This document shows, one piece after another, positions 1 to 11,474 of a stretch of DNA of 64,000 bases; positions within the stretch are counted from its first letter, which is position 1, and every line of letters begins with the position of its first letter. The stretch is from Silurus meridionalis (Eukaryota > Chordata > Actinopteri > Siluriformes > Siluridae), in the NCBI RefSeq assembly GCF_014805685.1, contig NC_060890.1, positions 28,336,500 through 28,400,499 on the forward strand, read 5' to 3'. Under the pieces are notes generated by a model. It ran no database searches and was not told where the DNA came from. It saw only the letters and a program-made list of their open reading frames with translations. The position numbers and the translations under genes were made by a program.

Positions 1-330
1 ATATGTAGAGTAACAATATGTTGTACCAGAATTCAGCTGCTTCTTCTTGGTAGATTCACTTCAGGATGTCTGAAGATTCTCAGTTGAATTGAGATCAAAA
101 CTTGGGCCAATGAGACCTTTAGCTTTCAGTCTTGAGCCACATCAGTGCTGCTTTGGCTTTGTGTTTGAGATCGCTGTCCTGCTGAAAGTAAAATTTCCCC
201 ACAAGCTTCAGTTTAGTAGATTGAGGAGGCTTCTCTTGAAATATTTTCCTGTTTTGCTCAATTCCCTACTGATGAGATGTAGTTCCACATTAAGATGCCA
301 CCACCACCATGCTTCACTCAAGTGCTTCTG
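1..330 (-). mobile_element. degenerate Tc1-like transposase remnant
   Basis: Read on the minus strand, the segment carries decayed transposase blocks: KHGGGGI (the KHGGGS block of Tc1 transposases), then QQDSDLKHKAKAALMWLKTE, which corresponds to the second catalytic-Asp block (FQQDNDPKHTA type), then SQFN-like remains of the [11 protein letters not shown] block. Several stops and frameshifts interrupt it, so it cannot encode an enzyme. No terminal inverted repeats are visible, and the element is cut by the window edge. The plus-strand open frame over the same bases is an antisense shadow. Confidence 0.6.
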
Positions 331-894
331 GATTGAATTTTGGCTAAAAATATTATTAAAATTAAAATTTCACCTGTGATGAAACTTTCACATCCTGATT
401 ACTTATCCAGTTACACTAACTGGGATAAAAAAAATTTTTATTTTGTTCTCTTTTCCTAATCTATCCATTTGTTTTAGCTTTTTTGTAAAATGCACTTTGT
501 TGTTAATTTTTTTTCAGATTCACAGTTTGACACCATGAGTCTTCACACAATGAGGTTTTTATTCAGAAAATCTGACAGATATTATAATGATTCATAGCTG
601 GATGAGAATGCGAACGTGTTAACCAGTGTAAACATGGAACTTCTTGGGCACTGGGGTTCAATCCATATTCAAACTTGTTTTTTTTTTTATTGCAAACTTA
701 TTTTCCAACAATAATCCACTTTTAAAATAATTCACGTTGAGTTTTCATTAAAAAAGAATAAAAAGCCGTATACACTTTGCAGATCAGTGATATGAGAGAT
801 GTGTTTAGGTGTCTGAATATTTTTGTAAAAAGTTGTCAATTGAACACTTTTAACAAAATGTCTAAATTTTCCATCAGAAGGTCATCAATCTCTC
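331..894. other. AT-rich region without recognised gene
   Basis: About 560 bases of AT-rich DNA with homopolymer runs. I see no splice-flanked exon, RNA gene or clear transposon end. Confidence 0.5.

Positions 895-944
<50 letters not shown>
895..944. repeat. (AC)n microsatellite
   Basis: Uninterrupted CA dinucleotide run of about 48 bp. The short open frame crossing it (a run of TH dipeptides) is an artefact of the repeat. Confidence 0.97.
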
Positions 945-946
<2 letters not shown>

Positions 947-1038
947 CACTGCTGCCAAATCTAAACAAAGTCACTAAGGACAGCAGGAACAATGTGACTC
1001 TGGAACACACATGTCCCCTGAAGACATGTGGGGCAACC

Positions 1039-1042
1039 AATA

Positions 1043-1094
<52 letters not shown>
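1039..1094. repeat. (ATT)n microsatellite
   Basis: Uninterrupted ATT/TTA trinucleotide run of about 54 bp. Confidence 0.97.
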
Positions 1095-1849
1095 GACACA
1101 TCATTGTGTGATCTAGGGTTGTTTTGGAAGGAATAATAACACTATACTTTTCTGTATCAGGAAATGACATAACTCCTCTTATAGCTTAAAGGTGGGCTGG
1201 GTCTGGTGTGTAGGTGTGATGCCATGATTAGCATTATGCTGCGGTTTTGAAATGTGTACCAGGGTACCAGGATCATGAAAACTAAACTGGTTTAATTATA
1301 CAATGTGTTATTGATTATCAGAATAATGTACCATATCATACATGTATCATAATGATCCAGCCAGGATCAGTGTGAAGCTTAGTGTCTGTTAGTCAGCGTT
1401 CCATATAGAGCTGTATTCTTTATTATAATGTATACAATTACACTCTGATCAGAAACACTGATCGGACTTAATGTTGAGCTAAAAGATCAAATATTTTCTA
1501 AATAAAATAAAGCAAAAAATGAGACATATGTCTGTCTGTCTGTCTGTCTGTTATTTCAAATCAAATCAATTCATATTTTCTCATTACAGTTCCATCATTG
1601 TTAAAGTGTGCAGTGACGGTGATTAAATGCAAACTCTGGTCCTGAGCACATTGTAGCAGACTGTTGATAATAATTACAGTCTAAATCCATCCTCAAAATT
1701 CTTCAGTTGCTCAGTAACTTCATGGATCTTTAGGCTGTTGATGTGGAACATCTCCAGCTGTACAGAGTCTTCAACTGAAGAGAACTCCATCCAGAGGGAG
1801 GATGTTTAGATGAATTAGACAGATCTGAAGAGGAGAAGAGGAACACTGG
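1095..1849. other. intergenic DNA, no recognised gene
   Basis: No supported coding region. It holds a short TCTG tetranucleotide run near 1528-1551 and otherwise low-complexity AT-rich sequence. Confidence 0.5.
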
Positions 1850-1925
1850 ATACTAATACCTCAGGAGCATGTTTAACTCAACAGAGAGAAAAAGGGAGAG
1901 AGAGAGAGAGCAGGAAATATGGTTC
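1850..1925 (-). mobile_element. L2-type LINE 3' UTR scrap
   Basis: The stretch ACCTCAGGAGCATGTTTAAC followed by a GA-rich tract matches the L2 3' UTR at 32,222-32,290, where the same words precede a (GA)n run. Orientation agrees with a minus-strand L2. Only this short block is shared, so the assignment is tentative. Confidence 0.45.
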
Positions 1926-2253
1926 TCTTTATCTCGCCAACTATAGATTTTTTTTTTTTACTGGAAATTTGACTGTATGTTATATTTGACATATCAATTA
2001 AACAAAAAACTCCTGGAGGAACCAGAATAGAAAACGAACTATTCCTCATGTGGATGACACCCGATAGTGTCGTTATCTACTATTTATCTCTAATTTACAT
2101 TTAAACAATGAGATCAATAATAGTTTTTTTTAATTAACTTTATTTTTTTAAACAGATTTTCAATGATGCAAACTCAAGTGCAAATCTGTTTGTGGTGATT
2201 AAAGCTCAGATTCATCTTCTTGAGTTTAATCCTCCACAATAACCTCCAGAGGT

Positions 2254-2600
2254 GGCAAAAGTCTACACATCCTCCACTCAGTAGAATGCAGATACTGATG
2301 TTTTAAAGGACTCAAGTTACAGTAAAAAAGTTTGGGCTATGTACTTCAGTAAAAAAGTAGTCATTATTACAACCTGTTTTAGTGTCACACTGGTAACTGA
2401 ACCTCACCTCATATTAATGTCAATCAATTAAAATATTTAATCGCGATTAATCGCATGCTTGTCAGTGAGTTAACTCACGATTGATTGCAACTTAATCACA
2501 TATTTATATGTTCTAGATGTACCTCAAATGAATACTTAAGTTTTTAATACTCTAATTAACATGGACATGGACAAATATATGCTTTATGCAAATTAATGTT
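2254..2600. mobile_element. MITE-like fragments (hAT type)
   Basis: It starts with AGAGGTGGCAAAAGT, which resembles a hAT-type terminal sequence common in fish MITEs. It is followed by a palindrome-rich part around 2439-2455 (AATCGCGATTAATCGC), a word typical of another fish non-autonomous element. No complete pair of inverted ends or target-site duplication is visible. Confidence 0.4.
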
Positions 2601-2604
2601 TATT

Positions 2605-3820
2605 AGGGCCCGAGCACTGAGGAGCAGGCCAGAATGGCCTGCACCAGAGGTGCGAAGCCCTATTGTTTTCCTTAGAATTTATTATTTTTTTATTTTTTTT
2701 TATTTTTTACACACATTGGTCATTAGAGGTCCCTTAACATACTCGAAAACTCTTAAAATTTGGCACACACGTCAGAGTCCTTTGTCACTAGGGCCGGACA
2801 AAGGCCGGTATTCAGGCGTGGCAGGGGGGCTCTGTAGCGCCCCCTGTAATTCAAAACCAAACATTCGTGCACAGATCGGGCAATTATGTTCGCACATGTA
2901 CGAGAGTCGGTACGCATATAGATCTCATCGACCCGAACAACTTTCGCCCTCTAAACTATGAGCTCCGCCCAACAGGAAGTCAGCCATTTTGGTTTGTTTT
3001 ATAAGTGCATGCGGTGAACTTTTAAATACTTCTCCTAGGGAATTCATGCAATTGACATCAAACGTGGCGAACATGATGCCGAGACATTGGACTTGCTAAA
3101 TTGCGAAGGGATTTTTGATATCTCGAACGGTGCTGCCATGGCGGCGACAAATTTATGGCGGTCGGAGAACAGGAAGTGTTTAATATCTAAAGCAAAAAAA
3201 TGTCTTATTCGGATGACACGCGGTGTGTATGTTCGGCCAAGGATTCCGATCGCATCGATGTGCCTATTGTGAATCTCGGACATAGCGCCACCAACAGGCG
3301 CCAGGAAGTGTGTCAGTCACAAAAGGTGGATTTTTTGACAGTTGCATGTGGTGAACTTTTAAATACTCCTCCTAGGATATTCATGCGATTGCCACCAAAC
3401 GTAATCAACATGATGGCGAGACATTGTAGATGATAATTTGCAAAGTGATTTTTAATATCTCGAACGCTGTTCTCATGGCAACGCGTCAAACTTACCTTTT
3501 ATTTCAGGCATATTTAAGGCTTCTGGCGTGCATAGATTAACTTGAAATTTGACACATACATCACATTTGTCGGCTGTTAAGTGTGGACAAAAAGGTCGGA
3601 CAACGGTGTGTCTCTTAAGTGGCCCACTAGCGCCCCCGTTTGTCTAAAATGTGGGGTTTCTTTTACCTACAGTCCCCAAATGGGTCAGTAACAACATAAA
3701 ATAGTCCACTGATATTTACCAACTTGATGCACTTGCACACCGTGCATTGTTTTCTGGGGGGCACCGTATAGCGATACACAAATGTGCGAGGGCCCGCCAT
3801 CGCTGCTTGCAGCTATATTT
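2605..3820 (+). repeat. AGGGCCCGAGC repeat, tandem copy 1
   Basis: First of three head-to-tail copies. The unit opens AGGGCCCGAGCAC, has a short hairpin GCAGGCC-AGAAT-GGCCTGC, and a T-rich stretch that differs between copies. It ends CGCTGCTTGCAGCTATATTT. Inside are two diverged direct repeats (GTGAACTTTTAAATACTCC at about 3015 and 3352). The start (GGGCCCGAGCAC) and the reverse complement of the end (GGGCCCTCGCAC) form a weak inverted match, so it may be a non-autonomous DNA transposon. A short frame at 3200-3433 is open in several copies. Confidence 0.8.
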
Positions 3821-3909
3821 AGGGCCCGAGCACCGAGAAGCAGGCCAGAATGGCCTGCACCAGAGGTGCGAAGCCCTATTGTTTTCCTTAGAATTTATTT
3901 ATTTATTTA

Positions 3910-3940
<31 letters not shown>

Positions 3941-4969
3941 TTGGTCATTAGATGTCCCTTAACATATTCGAAAACTCTTGAAATTTGGCACACACGTCAG
4001 AGTCCTTTGTCACTAGGGCCTTAGAAAGGCTGGTATACAGGCGTGGCAGGGGGGCTCTGTAGCGCCCCCTGTAATTAAAAAACAAACATTCGTGCACAGA
4101 TCGGGCAATTATGTTCGCACATGTACGAGAGTTGGTACGCATATAGATCTCATCGAGCCGAACAACTTTCGCCCTCTAAACTATGAGCTACGCCCAACAG
4201 GAAGTCAGCCATTTTGGTTTGTTTTATAAGTGTATGCGGTGAACTTTTAAATACTCCTCCTAGAGATTTTATGCGATTGACATCAAACGTGGCGAACATG
4301 ATGGCAGGAAGTGTCTAATATCTAAAGCAAAAAAATTTCTAATTGTATGACACGCGGTTTGTATGTTCGGCCAAGGATTCCGATCGCATCGATGTGCCTA
4401 TTGTGAATCTTGGACATAGCGCCACCAACAGGCGCCAGGAAGTGTGTCAGTCACAAAAGGTGGATTTTTTTAGAGTTGCATGTGGTGACCTTTTAAATAC
4501 TCCTCCCAGGATATTTATGCGATTGACACCAAACGTAATCAACATGATGCGGAGACATTGTAGATGATAAATTGCAACGTGATTTTTGATATCTCAAACG
4601 CTGTTCCTATGGCAACGCGTCAAACTTTACTTTTATTTCAGGCATATTTAAGGCTTTTGGCGTGCTTAGATTATCTTGAAATTTGACACATACATCACAT
4701 TTGACAAGTCACATACATCACAAGTGTGGACAAAAAGGTCGGACAATGGTGTGTCTCTTAAGTGGCTCACTAGTGCCACCGTTTGTCTAAAATGTGGGGT
4801 TTCTTTTACCTACAGTCCACAAATGGGTCAGTAACAACATAAAATAGTCCACTGATATTTACCCACTTGATGCACTTGCCCACCGTGCATTGTTTTCTGG
4901 AAGGCACCGTATAGCGATACACAAATGTGCGAGGGCCCGCCATCGCTGCTTGCAGCTATATTTATTTTT
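3821..4969 (+). repeat. AGGGCCCGAGC repeat, tandem copy 2
   Basis: Second unit. It starts on the base after copy 1 ends (GCAGCTATATTT then AGGGCCCGAG), so the junction is seamless. It is shorter than copy 1 because part of the internal direct repeat around 4300 is deleted. The poly-T tract at 3908-3934 is expanded. The same end word, GCTTGCAGCTATATTT, closes it near 4963. Confidence 0.8.
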
Positions 4970-7816
4970 AGGGCCCGAGCACCGAGGAGCAGGCCAGAAT
5001 GGCCTGCACCAGAGGTGCGAAGCCCTATTGGTTTCCTTAGAATTTATTATTATTATTATTATTATTTTTTTTTTTTTTTTTTTACACACATTGGCCGTTT
5101 GGGGTCCCTTAACATACTCGAAAAATCTTGAAATTTGGCACACACGTCAGAGTCCTTTGTCACTAGGGCCTTAGAAAGGCTGGTATACAGGCGTGGCAGG
5201 GGGGCTCTGTAGCGCCCCCTGTAATTAAAAAACAAACATTCGTGCACAGATCGGGCAATTATGTACGCACATGTACGAGAGTTGGTACCCATATAGACCA
5301 TATCGAGCCGAACAACTTTCGCCCTCTAAACTATGAGCTACGCCCAACAGGAAGTCAGCCATTTTGGTTTGTTTTATAAGTGCATGCGGTGAACTTTTAA
5401 ATACTCCTCCTAGGGAATTCATGCGATTGACATCAAACGTGGCGAACATGATGGCGAGACATTGGACTTGCTAAATTGCGAAGGGATTTTTGATATCTCG
5501 AACGGTGCTGCCGTGGCGAGGCGACAAATTTATGGCGAATTTGGAGAACAGGAAGTGTTTAATATCTAAAGCAAAAAATGTGTTATTCGGACGACAAGCG
5601 GTGTGTATGTTCGGCCAAGGATTCCGATCACATCGATGTGCCTATTGTGAATCTCGGACATAGCGCCACCAACAGGCGCCAGGAAGTTTGTCAGTCACAA
5701 AAGGTGGATTTTTTGACAGTTGCATGTGGTGAACTTTTAAATACTCCTTCCAGGATGTTTAAGCGATTGACACCAAACGTGGTCAACATGATAAATTGCG
5801 AAGGGATTTTTGATATCTTGAACGCCGTTCCCATGGCAACGCCTCAAACTTTACTTTTATTTCAGGCATATTTAAGCATTTGGCATGCACTTTGTGTGTC
5901 TTAACATGCTCGAAAACACCGGAGATTTGGCACAGACGTCAAAATCGTCTGCCATTAGGACCGGTCGAAGGCTGGAACATAGGCGTGGCAATAGGGCTCT
6001 GTAGCGCCCCCTGTAATGCAAAAACAAATATCGGTGCACAGATGGGGCAAACATGTACACACATGTAAGAGAGTTGGTATGCATATAGATCTCATCGACC
6101 CGAACAACTTTCACAATTAAACCTATTAGCTCCGCCCAACAGGAAGTCGGCCATGTTGGGTTGTTTTATAGGTGCATGTGGTGAACTTTTAAATACTCCT
6201 CCTAGGGAATTCATGCAATTGACATCAAACGTGGAGAACATGATGCCGAGACATTGCCCTTGCTAAATTGCGAAGGGATTTTTGATATTTTGAACGGTGC
6301 TGCCGTGGCGAGGCGACAAATTTATGGCGAATTCAGTGAAAAAGTTAGTGTCTAATATCTAAAGCAAAAAATGTCTTATTCGGATGACATGCTGTGTATA
6401 TGTTCGGACAAGGATTCCGATCGCATCAATGTGCCTATTGTGAATCTCGGAGATAGCGCCACCAACAGGCGCCAGGAAGTGTTTCAGTCACAAAAGGTGG
6501 ATTTTTTGACAGTTGCATGTGGTGAACTTTTAAATACTCCTCCCAGGATATTTATGCGATTGACACCAAAAGTGGTCAACATGATGCTGAGACATTGTAG
6601 ATGATAAATTGAGGAGGAATTTTTGATATATCAAACGCTGTTCCCATAGCAACGTCAAACTTTACTTTCATTTTCAGGCGTAATTAAGCACTTGGCATGC
6701 ACTTTGAGTGCCTTAACATGCTCAAAAACACCGGAGATTAGGCACAGACGTGGCAGTAGGGCTCTGTAGCGCCCCCTGTAATGCAAAAAAAATGATCGGT
6801 GCACAAATTAGGCAAACATGTACGCACATGTACAAGAGTTGGTATGCATATAGATCTCATAGACCCGAACAACTTTCACAATCAAACCTTTTAGCTCCGC
6901 CCAACAGGAAGTCGGCCATGTTGGGTTGTTTTATAAGTGCATGCGGTGAACTTTTAAATACTCCTCCTAGAATATTCATGCGATTGACACCAAACTTAAG
7001 CAACATGATGCCGAGACATTGTAGATGATAAACTGCAATGTGATTTTTGATATCTCGAACGCTGTTCTCATGGCAACGCGTCAAACTTAACTTTAATTTG
7101 AGGCATATTTAAGGCTTTTGGCATGCTAAGATTAACTTGAAATTTGACACATACATCACATTTGTCGGCTGTTAAGTGTGTCCAAAAATTGTCGGACAAG
7201 AGTGTGTCTCTTAAGTTTGTAATCTTGCGTACCAGTGTAGATTTATTCATTACTAGAGATTTAAAGAACGTTTGTACGTCGCTCTGGATAAGGGCGTCTG
7301 CTAAATGCCGCAAATGTAAATGTAAATGTAAATGTAAATATAGATCTCATAGACCCGAACAACTTTCACAATCAAACCTATTAGCTCCGCCCAACAGGAA
7401 GTTGGCCATGTTGGGTTGTTTTATAAGTGCATGCGGTGAACTTTTAAATACTCCTCCTAGAATATTCATGCGATTGACACCAAACTTAATCAACATGATG
7501 CTGAGACATTGTAGATGATAAATTGCAAAGTGAATTTGAGGCATATTTAAGGCTTTTGGCGTGCTTAGATTAACTTGAAATTTGACACATACATCACATT
7601 TGTCGGCTGTTAAGTGTGGACAAAAAGGTCGGACAACGGTGTGTCTCTTAAGTGGCTCACTAGCACCCCCATTTGTTTAAAATGTGGGGTTTCTTTTACC
7701 TACAGTCCCCAAATGGGTCAGTAACAACATAAAATAGTCCACTGATATTTACCCACTTGATGCACTTGCCCACCGTGCATTGTTTTCTGGGAGGCACCGT
7801 ATAGCGATACACAAAC
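4970..7816 (+). repeat. AGGGCCCGAGC repeat, copy 3 with internal expansion
   Basis: Third unit, about 2.8 kb because the internal module recurs. The module has GGCTCTGTAGCGCCCCCTGT, GTTTTATAAGTGCATG and GAACTTTTAAATACTCC, and is seen near 5200-5400, 5990-6200, 6760-6960 and 7400-7460. The closing GCTTGCAGCTATA end is missing: the sequence stops at GTATAGCGATACACAAA, where the Tc1 element begins. A LINE 3' tail is embedded at 7205-7337. Confidence 0.75.
7205..7337 (+). mobile_element. LINE 3' tail (CATTTAGCAGACG family)
   Basis: It contains GTCGCTCTGGATAAGGGCG, then TCTGCTAAATGCCGCAAATG and a (TAAATG)n tail. This is the same 3' end as the minus-strand LINEs at 11,475-12,494 and 61,702-62,575. 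It is therefore a heavily 5'-truncated LINE, or a SINE using that tail, in the plus orientation. Confidence 0.75.
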
Positions 7817-9405
7817 GTTGCAAGTTCTCCCACTTAGAAATCATAGAGGGGCCTGAAATTGTCATCGTAGGTGCATGTCCACTGTGAGAGACATAAATAA
7901 AAAAAAAAAAATCCAGAAATCACAATGTATGATTTTGAAACTATTTATTTGTATGACAGCTGCAAACAAGTATTTGAACACCTGAGAAAGTCAATGTTAA
8001 TATTTGGTATAATACTTTGTTTGCAATTACAGAGGTCAAACGTTTCCTGTAGTTTTTCACCAGGTTTGCACACACTGCAGGAGGGATTTTGGCTTACTTC
8101 TCCACACAGATTTTCTCTAGATCAGTCAGGTTTCTGGCCTGTCACTGAGAAACACGGAGTTTGAGCTTCCTCCAAAGATTCTCTATTGGGTTTAGGTCTG
8201 GAGACTGGCTAGGCCACGCCAGAACCTTGAAATGCTTCTTACAGACCCACTCCTTGGTTATCCTGGCTGTGTGCTTCGTGTCATTGTCATGTTGGAAGAC
8301 CCAGCCTCGACCCATCTTCAATGCTCTAACTGAGGGAAGGAGGTTGTTCCCCAAAATCTCGCAATACATGTCCCCGGTCATCCTCTTCTTAATACAGTGC
8401 AGTCGCCCTGTCCCATGTGCAGAAAAACACCACCAAAGCATGATGCTACCACCCCCATGCTTCACAGTAGGGATGGTGTTCTTGGTATGGTACTCATCAT
8501 TATTCTTCCTCCAAACACGTTTAGTGGAATTATGACCCAAAAGTTCTATTTTGGTCTCATCTGACCACATGACTTTCTCCCATGACTCCTCTGGATCATC
8601 CAAATGGTCATTGGCAAACTTAAGACGTGCCTGGACATGTGCTGGTTTAAGCAGGGGAACCTTCCGTGCTATGCATGATTTCAAACCATGACGTCTTAGT
8701 GTATTACCAACAGTAACCTTGGAAACGGTGGTACCATCTCTTTTCAGGTCATTGACCAGCTCCTCCCGTGTAGTTCTGGACTGATTTCTCACCTTCCTTA
8801 GGATCATTGAGACCCCACGAGGTGAGATCTTGCATGGAGCCCCAGTCTGAGGGAGATTGACAGTCATGTTTAGCTTCTTCCATTTTCTAATGATGGCTCC
8901 AACAGTGGACCTTTTTTCACCAAGCTGCTTGGCAATTTCCCCGTAGCCCTTTCCAGCCTTGTGGAGGTGTACAATTTTGTCTCTAGTGTCTTTGGACAGC
9001 TCTTTGGTCTTGGCCATGTTAGTAGTTGGATTCTTACTGATTGTATGGGGTGGACAGGTGTCTTTATGCAGCTAACGACCTCAAACAGGTGCATCTAATT
9101 TAGGATAATAAATGTAGTGGAGGTGGACATTTTGAAGGCAGACTAACAGGTCTTTGAGGGTCAGAATTCTAGCTAATAGACAGGTGTTCAAATACTTATT
9201 TGCAGCTGTATCATACAAATAAATAGTTTAAAAATCATATATTGTGATTTCTGGATTTTTTTTTTCGATTATGTCTCTCACAGTGGACATGCACCTACGA
9301 TGACAATTTCAGACCCCTCCATGATTTCTAAGTGGGAGAACTTGCAAAATAGCAGGGTGTTTTGTAAATCTGTAATTCTGTAAATACTTATTTTCCTTAC
9401 TGTAA
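7817..9405 (-). mobile_element. Tc1-like DNA transposon, left end truncated
   Basis: Long inverted terminal repeats frame the element. The left one runs GCAAGTTCTCCCACTTAG through GTAGGTGCATGTCCACTGTG to AAGTATTTGAACACCTG (7818-7984). The right one is its reverse complement (9150-9347) and extends on to TTTTCCTTACTGTA near 9404, the usual outer end of this Tc1 group. The matching outermost ~50 bp are missing on the left, where the element abuts the 1.15-kb repeat. It is therefore not mobile as it stands. The transposase lies between on the minus strand. Confidence 0.9.
8142..9017 (-). pseudogene. Tc1-like transposase with premature stop
   Basis: 291-codon frame starting [10 protein letters not shown]. 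It would encode the cut-and-paste DDE transposase of Tc1/mariner elements, acting in the nucleus on its own terminal repeats at TA targets. Residues 1-120 hold the paired-like helix-turn-helix DNA-binding region. The catalytic triad is complete: D153 ([11 protein letters not shown]), D244 ([10 protein letters not shown]) and E279 ([11 protein letters not shown]), with 34 residues between the last two as in Tc1 (DD34E). The frame stops at a TGA (8142-8144) where homologues normally continue about 50 residues. Homologous coding sequence continues downstream past it, with a second stop. It is thus a recently inactivated copy, the best preserved transposase in the window. Confidence 0.93.
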
Positions 9406-9483
9406 ATGTATGAATAGAAAACTCAAAATATGTTTTAGATAAACCAAATTTCGAGTTTTCTATTCTTATATTTATATGAATAG

Positions 9484-11178
9484 ACCATTTCGTAGATTTA
9501 AATGGAGAGCTATCCAGGCTAATGCTAGTGAACTATGGCGTGCCACAAGGTTCAGTTCTAGGATCCCTGCTCTTCACAATATACATGCTTCCCTTAAGAA
9601 ATATTATTAGAAGGCATAGAATTAGCTTCCATTGTTATGCTGATGATACCCAACTATATATCTCATCTAAACCAGGCGATACACTCAATTAACTTGGATA
9701 ACTGAGTGTGTTAAGGAAATAAGAGATTGGATGACCCATAACTTTCTACTTTTAGATTCTGATAAGACGGAGATTTTGCTCATCGGCCCAAAAACTAGTA
9801 CACAGAAGCACCAGCATCCCAACCTGCATTTAGACGGATGTTCTGTAACCATTAGTTCAACAGTAAAAGACCTGGGAGTTATTTTAGACAGCAACTTATC
9901 TTTTAAAAATCATATCAACCAAGTTACAAAAACAGCCTTCTTTCACCTTAGAAATATTTCTAAGCTAAGAAATATGTTGTCTATATCCGATGCAGAGAAG
10001 CTCGTCCATGCGTTTTATGACCTCTAGAATAGACTACTGTAATTCATTACTAGGTGGATGTCCTGCGTCATTAATAAACAAGCTTCAGTTAGTTCAGAAT
10101 GCGGCAGCAAGAGTTCTTACAATGTCAAGAAAATATGATCACATAACCCCGATCTAATCGTCCCTACATTGGCTTCCGGTTAAGTTTCGAATGGACTACA
10201 AACTACTGCTACTCACTTATAAAGCACTAAATAGTTTGGCTCCCATGAATCTCTCCAGTCTTTTAACATGCTACAATCCGTCAAGCTCCCTGAAATCTCA
10301 AAACTCTGGGCTTCTAGTAGTTCCTAGAATAGCAAAGTCCACTAAAGGTGGTAGAGCATTTTCAAATTTAGCTCCTAAACTCTGGAACAGTCTTCCTGAC
10401 AGTGTTCGGGGCTCAGACACACTCTCCCAGTTTGAGTGCAGATTAAAAACATATCTTTTTAGCAAAGCCTACACATAACATACGTCTCACATCATAACCT
10501 TGTGCTCCAGAACATCAGATCACATGCACATTATCAACTTGTGCTGTTAATATCATGAACAGCAGCTACGCTAATTCCTCTCCACTGCTTCTCTTTCTCT
10601 CCCCATCCCGAGGCTTCCTGGGGTTTGGCCAACTCCAGTCACGTCCCACCTCATGAAGATTATGGACTTTAAAGAAGTAGATGCCAAACTCGCAAACATC
10701 CTGAACCATCTAGAGACGTACCAGTGCCAATTGGATCCCACTACATGTGTGGAGTTTTGACATTGGACCTCCTGGAGTGTTTAAAGGCTCTGGCATGGAG
10801 AAGCTGATGCTGGATCTGTGATGATCACAAATGTTGAGCTCAGTCACTTTTATACCAAAGACTGTAGAAAGAACATCACTTATAATCTTATACTCCAGTG
10901 CTCATGTTAGTTCTCACTCTCCAGTGTTCTGTATTGTTGAAAGATTTATGATCAAACTCTTGATGTCACCCAAATTAGGATGGGTTCCCCTTTTGAGTCT
11001 GGTTCCTCTCATGGTTTCTTCTTTATAACATCTAAGGGAGTTTTTCCTTGCCACAGTCGCCACGGCTTGCTCATCAGGGATAAACGCACACCATTCACCT
11101 TGACTGCTAATTTCTGTAAAGCTGCTTTGAGACAATGTCTGTTGTGGAAAGCGCTATACAAATAAACTTGAATTGACT
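9484..11178 (+). mobile_element. L2-type LINE, 5'-truncated (L2-A)
   Basis: It begins inside the reverse-transcriptase domain (CATTTCGTAGATTTAAATGG). It runs through motif B (GVPQG), the catalytic [11 protein letters not shown] block, the C-terminal RT region and the SRIDYCN block to a frame ending ..CRLKTYLFSKAYT at 10,478. About 700 bp of 3' UTR follows, ending GCTATACAAATAAACTTGAA. Stops and small indels break the frame in several places (for example near 9690 and 10,017). Confidence 0.88.
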
Positions 11179-11183
11179 ATTTT

Positions 11184-11474
11184 ATGTTCCAGAAACGAGT
11201 CCAGTGGACATTTAATCCTTCACACTATGAGGAAACTAAGAGAGGGATATTCAAATGCAGATTTTATAATCTATGTTCAACACCACACCTATTAAATGAC
11301 GCGAGTCCTCCTGGGTATAGTTACATACACCAACCCAGTCTAAATGGCAGAGGAGGCAGAGTCACAGATATTTATAATAATAATCTAAACATCACACATA
11401 AAACTAAAAGGTTCTTTACACCAACATAAAATATTCATAGCCAAAAGTAGGTCCAGTCAGTCATTTCCACTAAT
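11184..11474 (+). mobile_element. L2-type LINE, endonuclease part (L2-B, left)
   Basis: The frame reads NDASPPGYSYIHQPSLNGRG, the L2 apurinic-type endonuclease region also present at 36,595-36,660. It is cut at about 11,474 by a different LINE inserted on the minus strand, and resumes at 12,495. Confidence 0.8.

Noticed and set aside
89..379. 96-residue plus-strand open frame
   Set aside because: It is antisense to a decayed Tc1 transposase and has no domain of its own.
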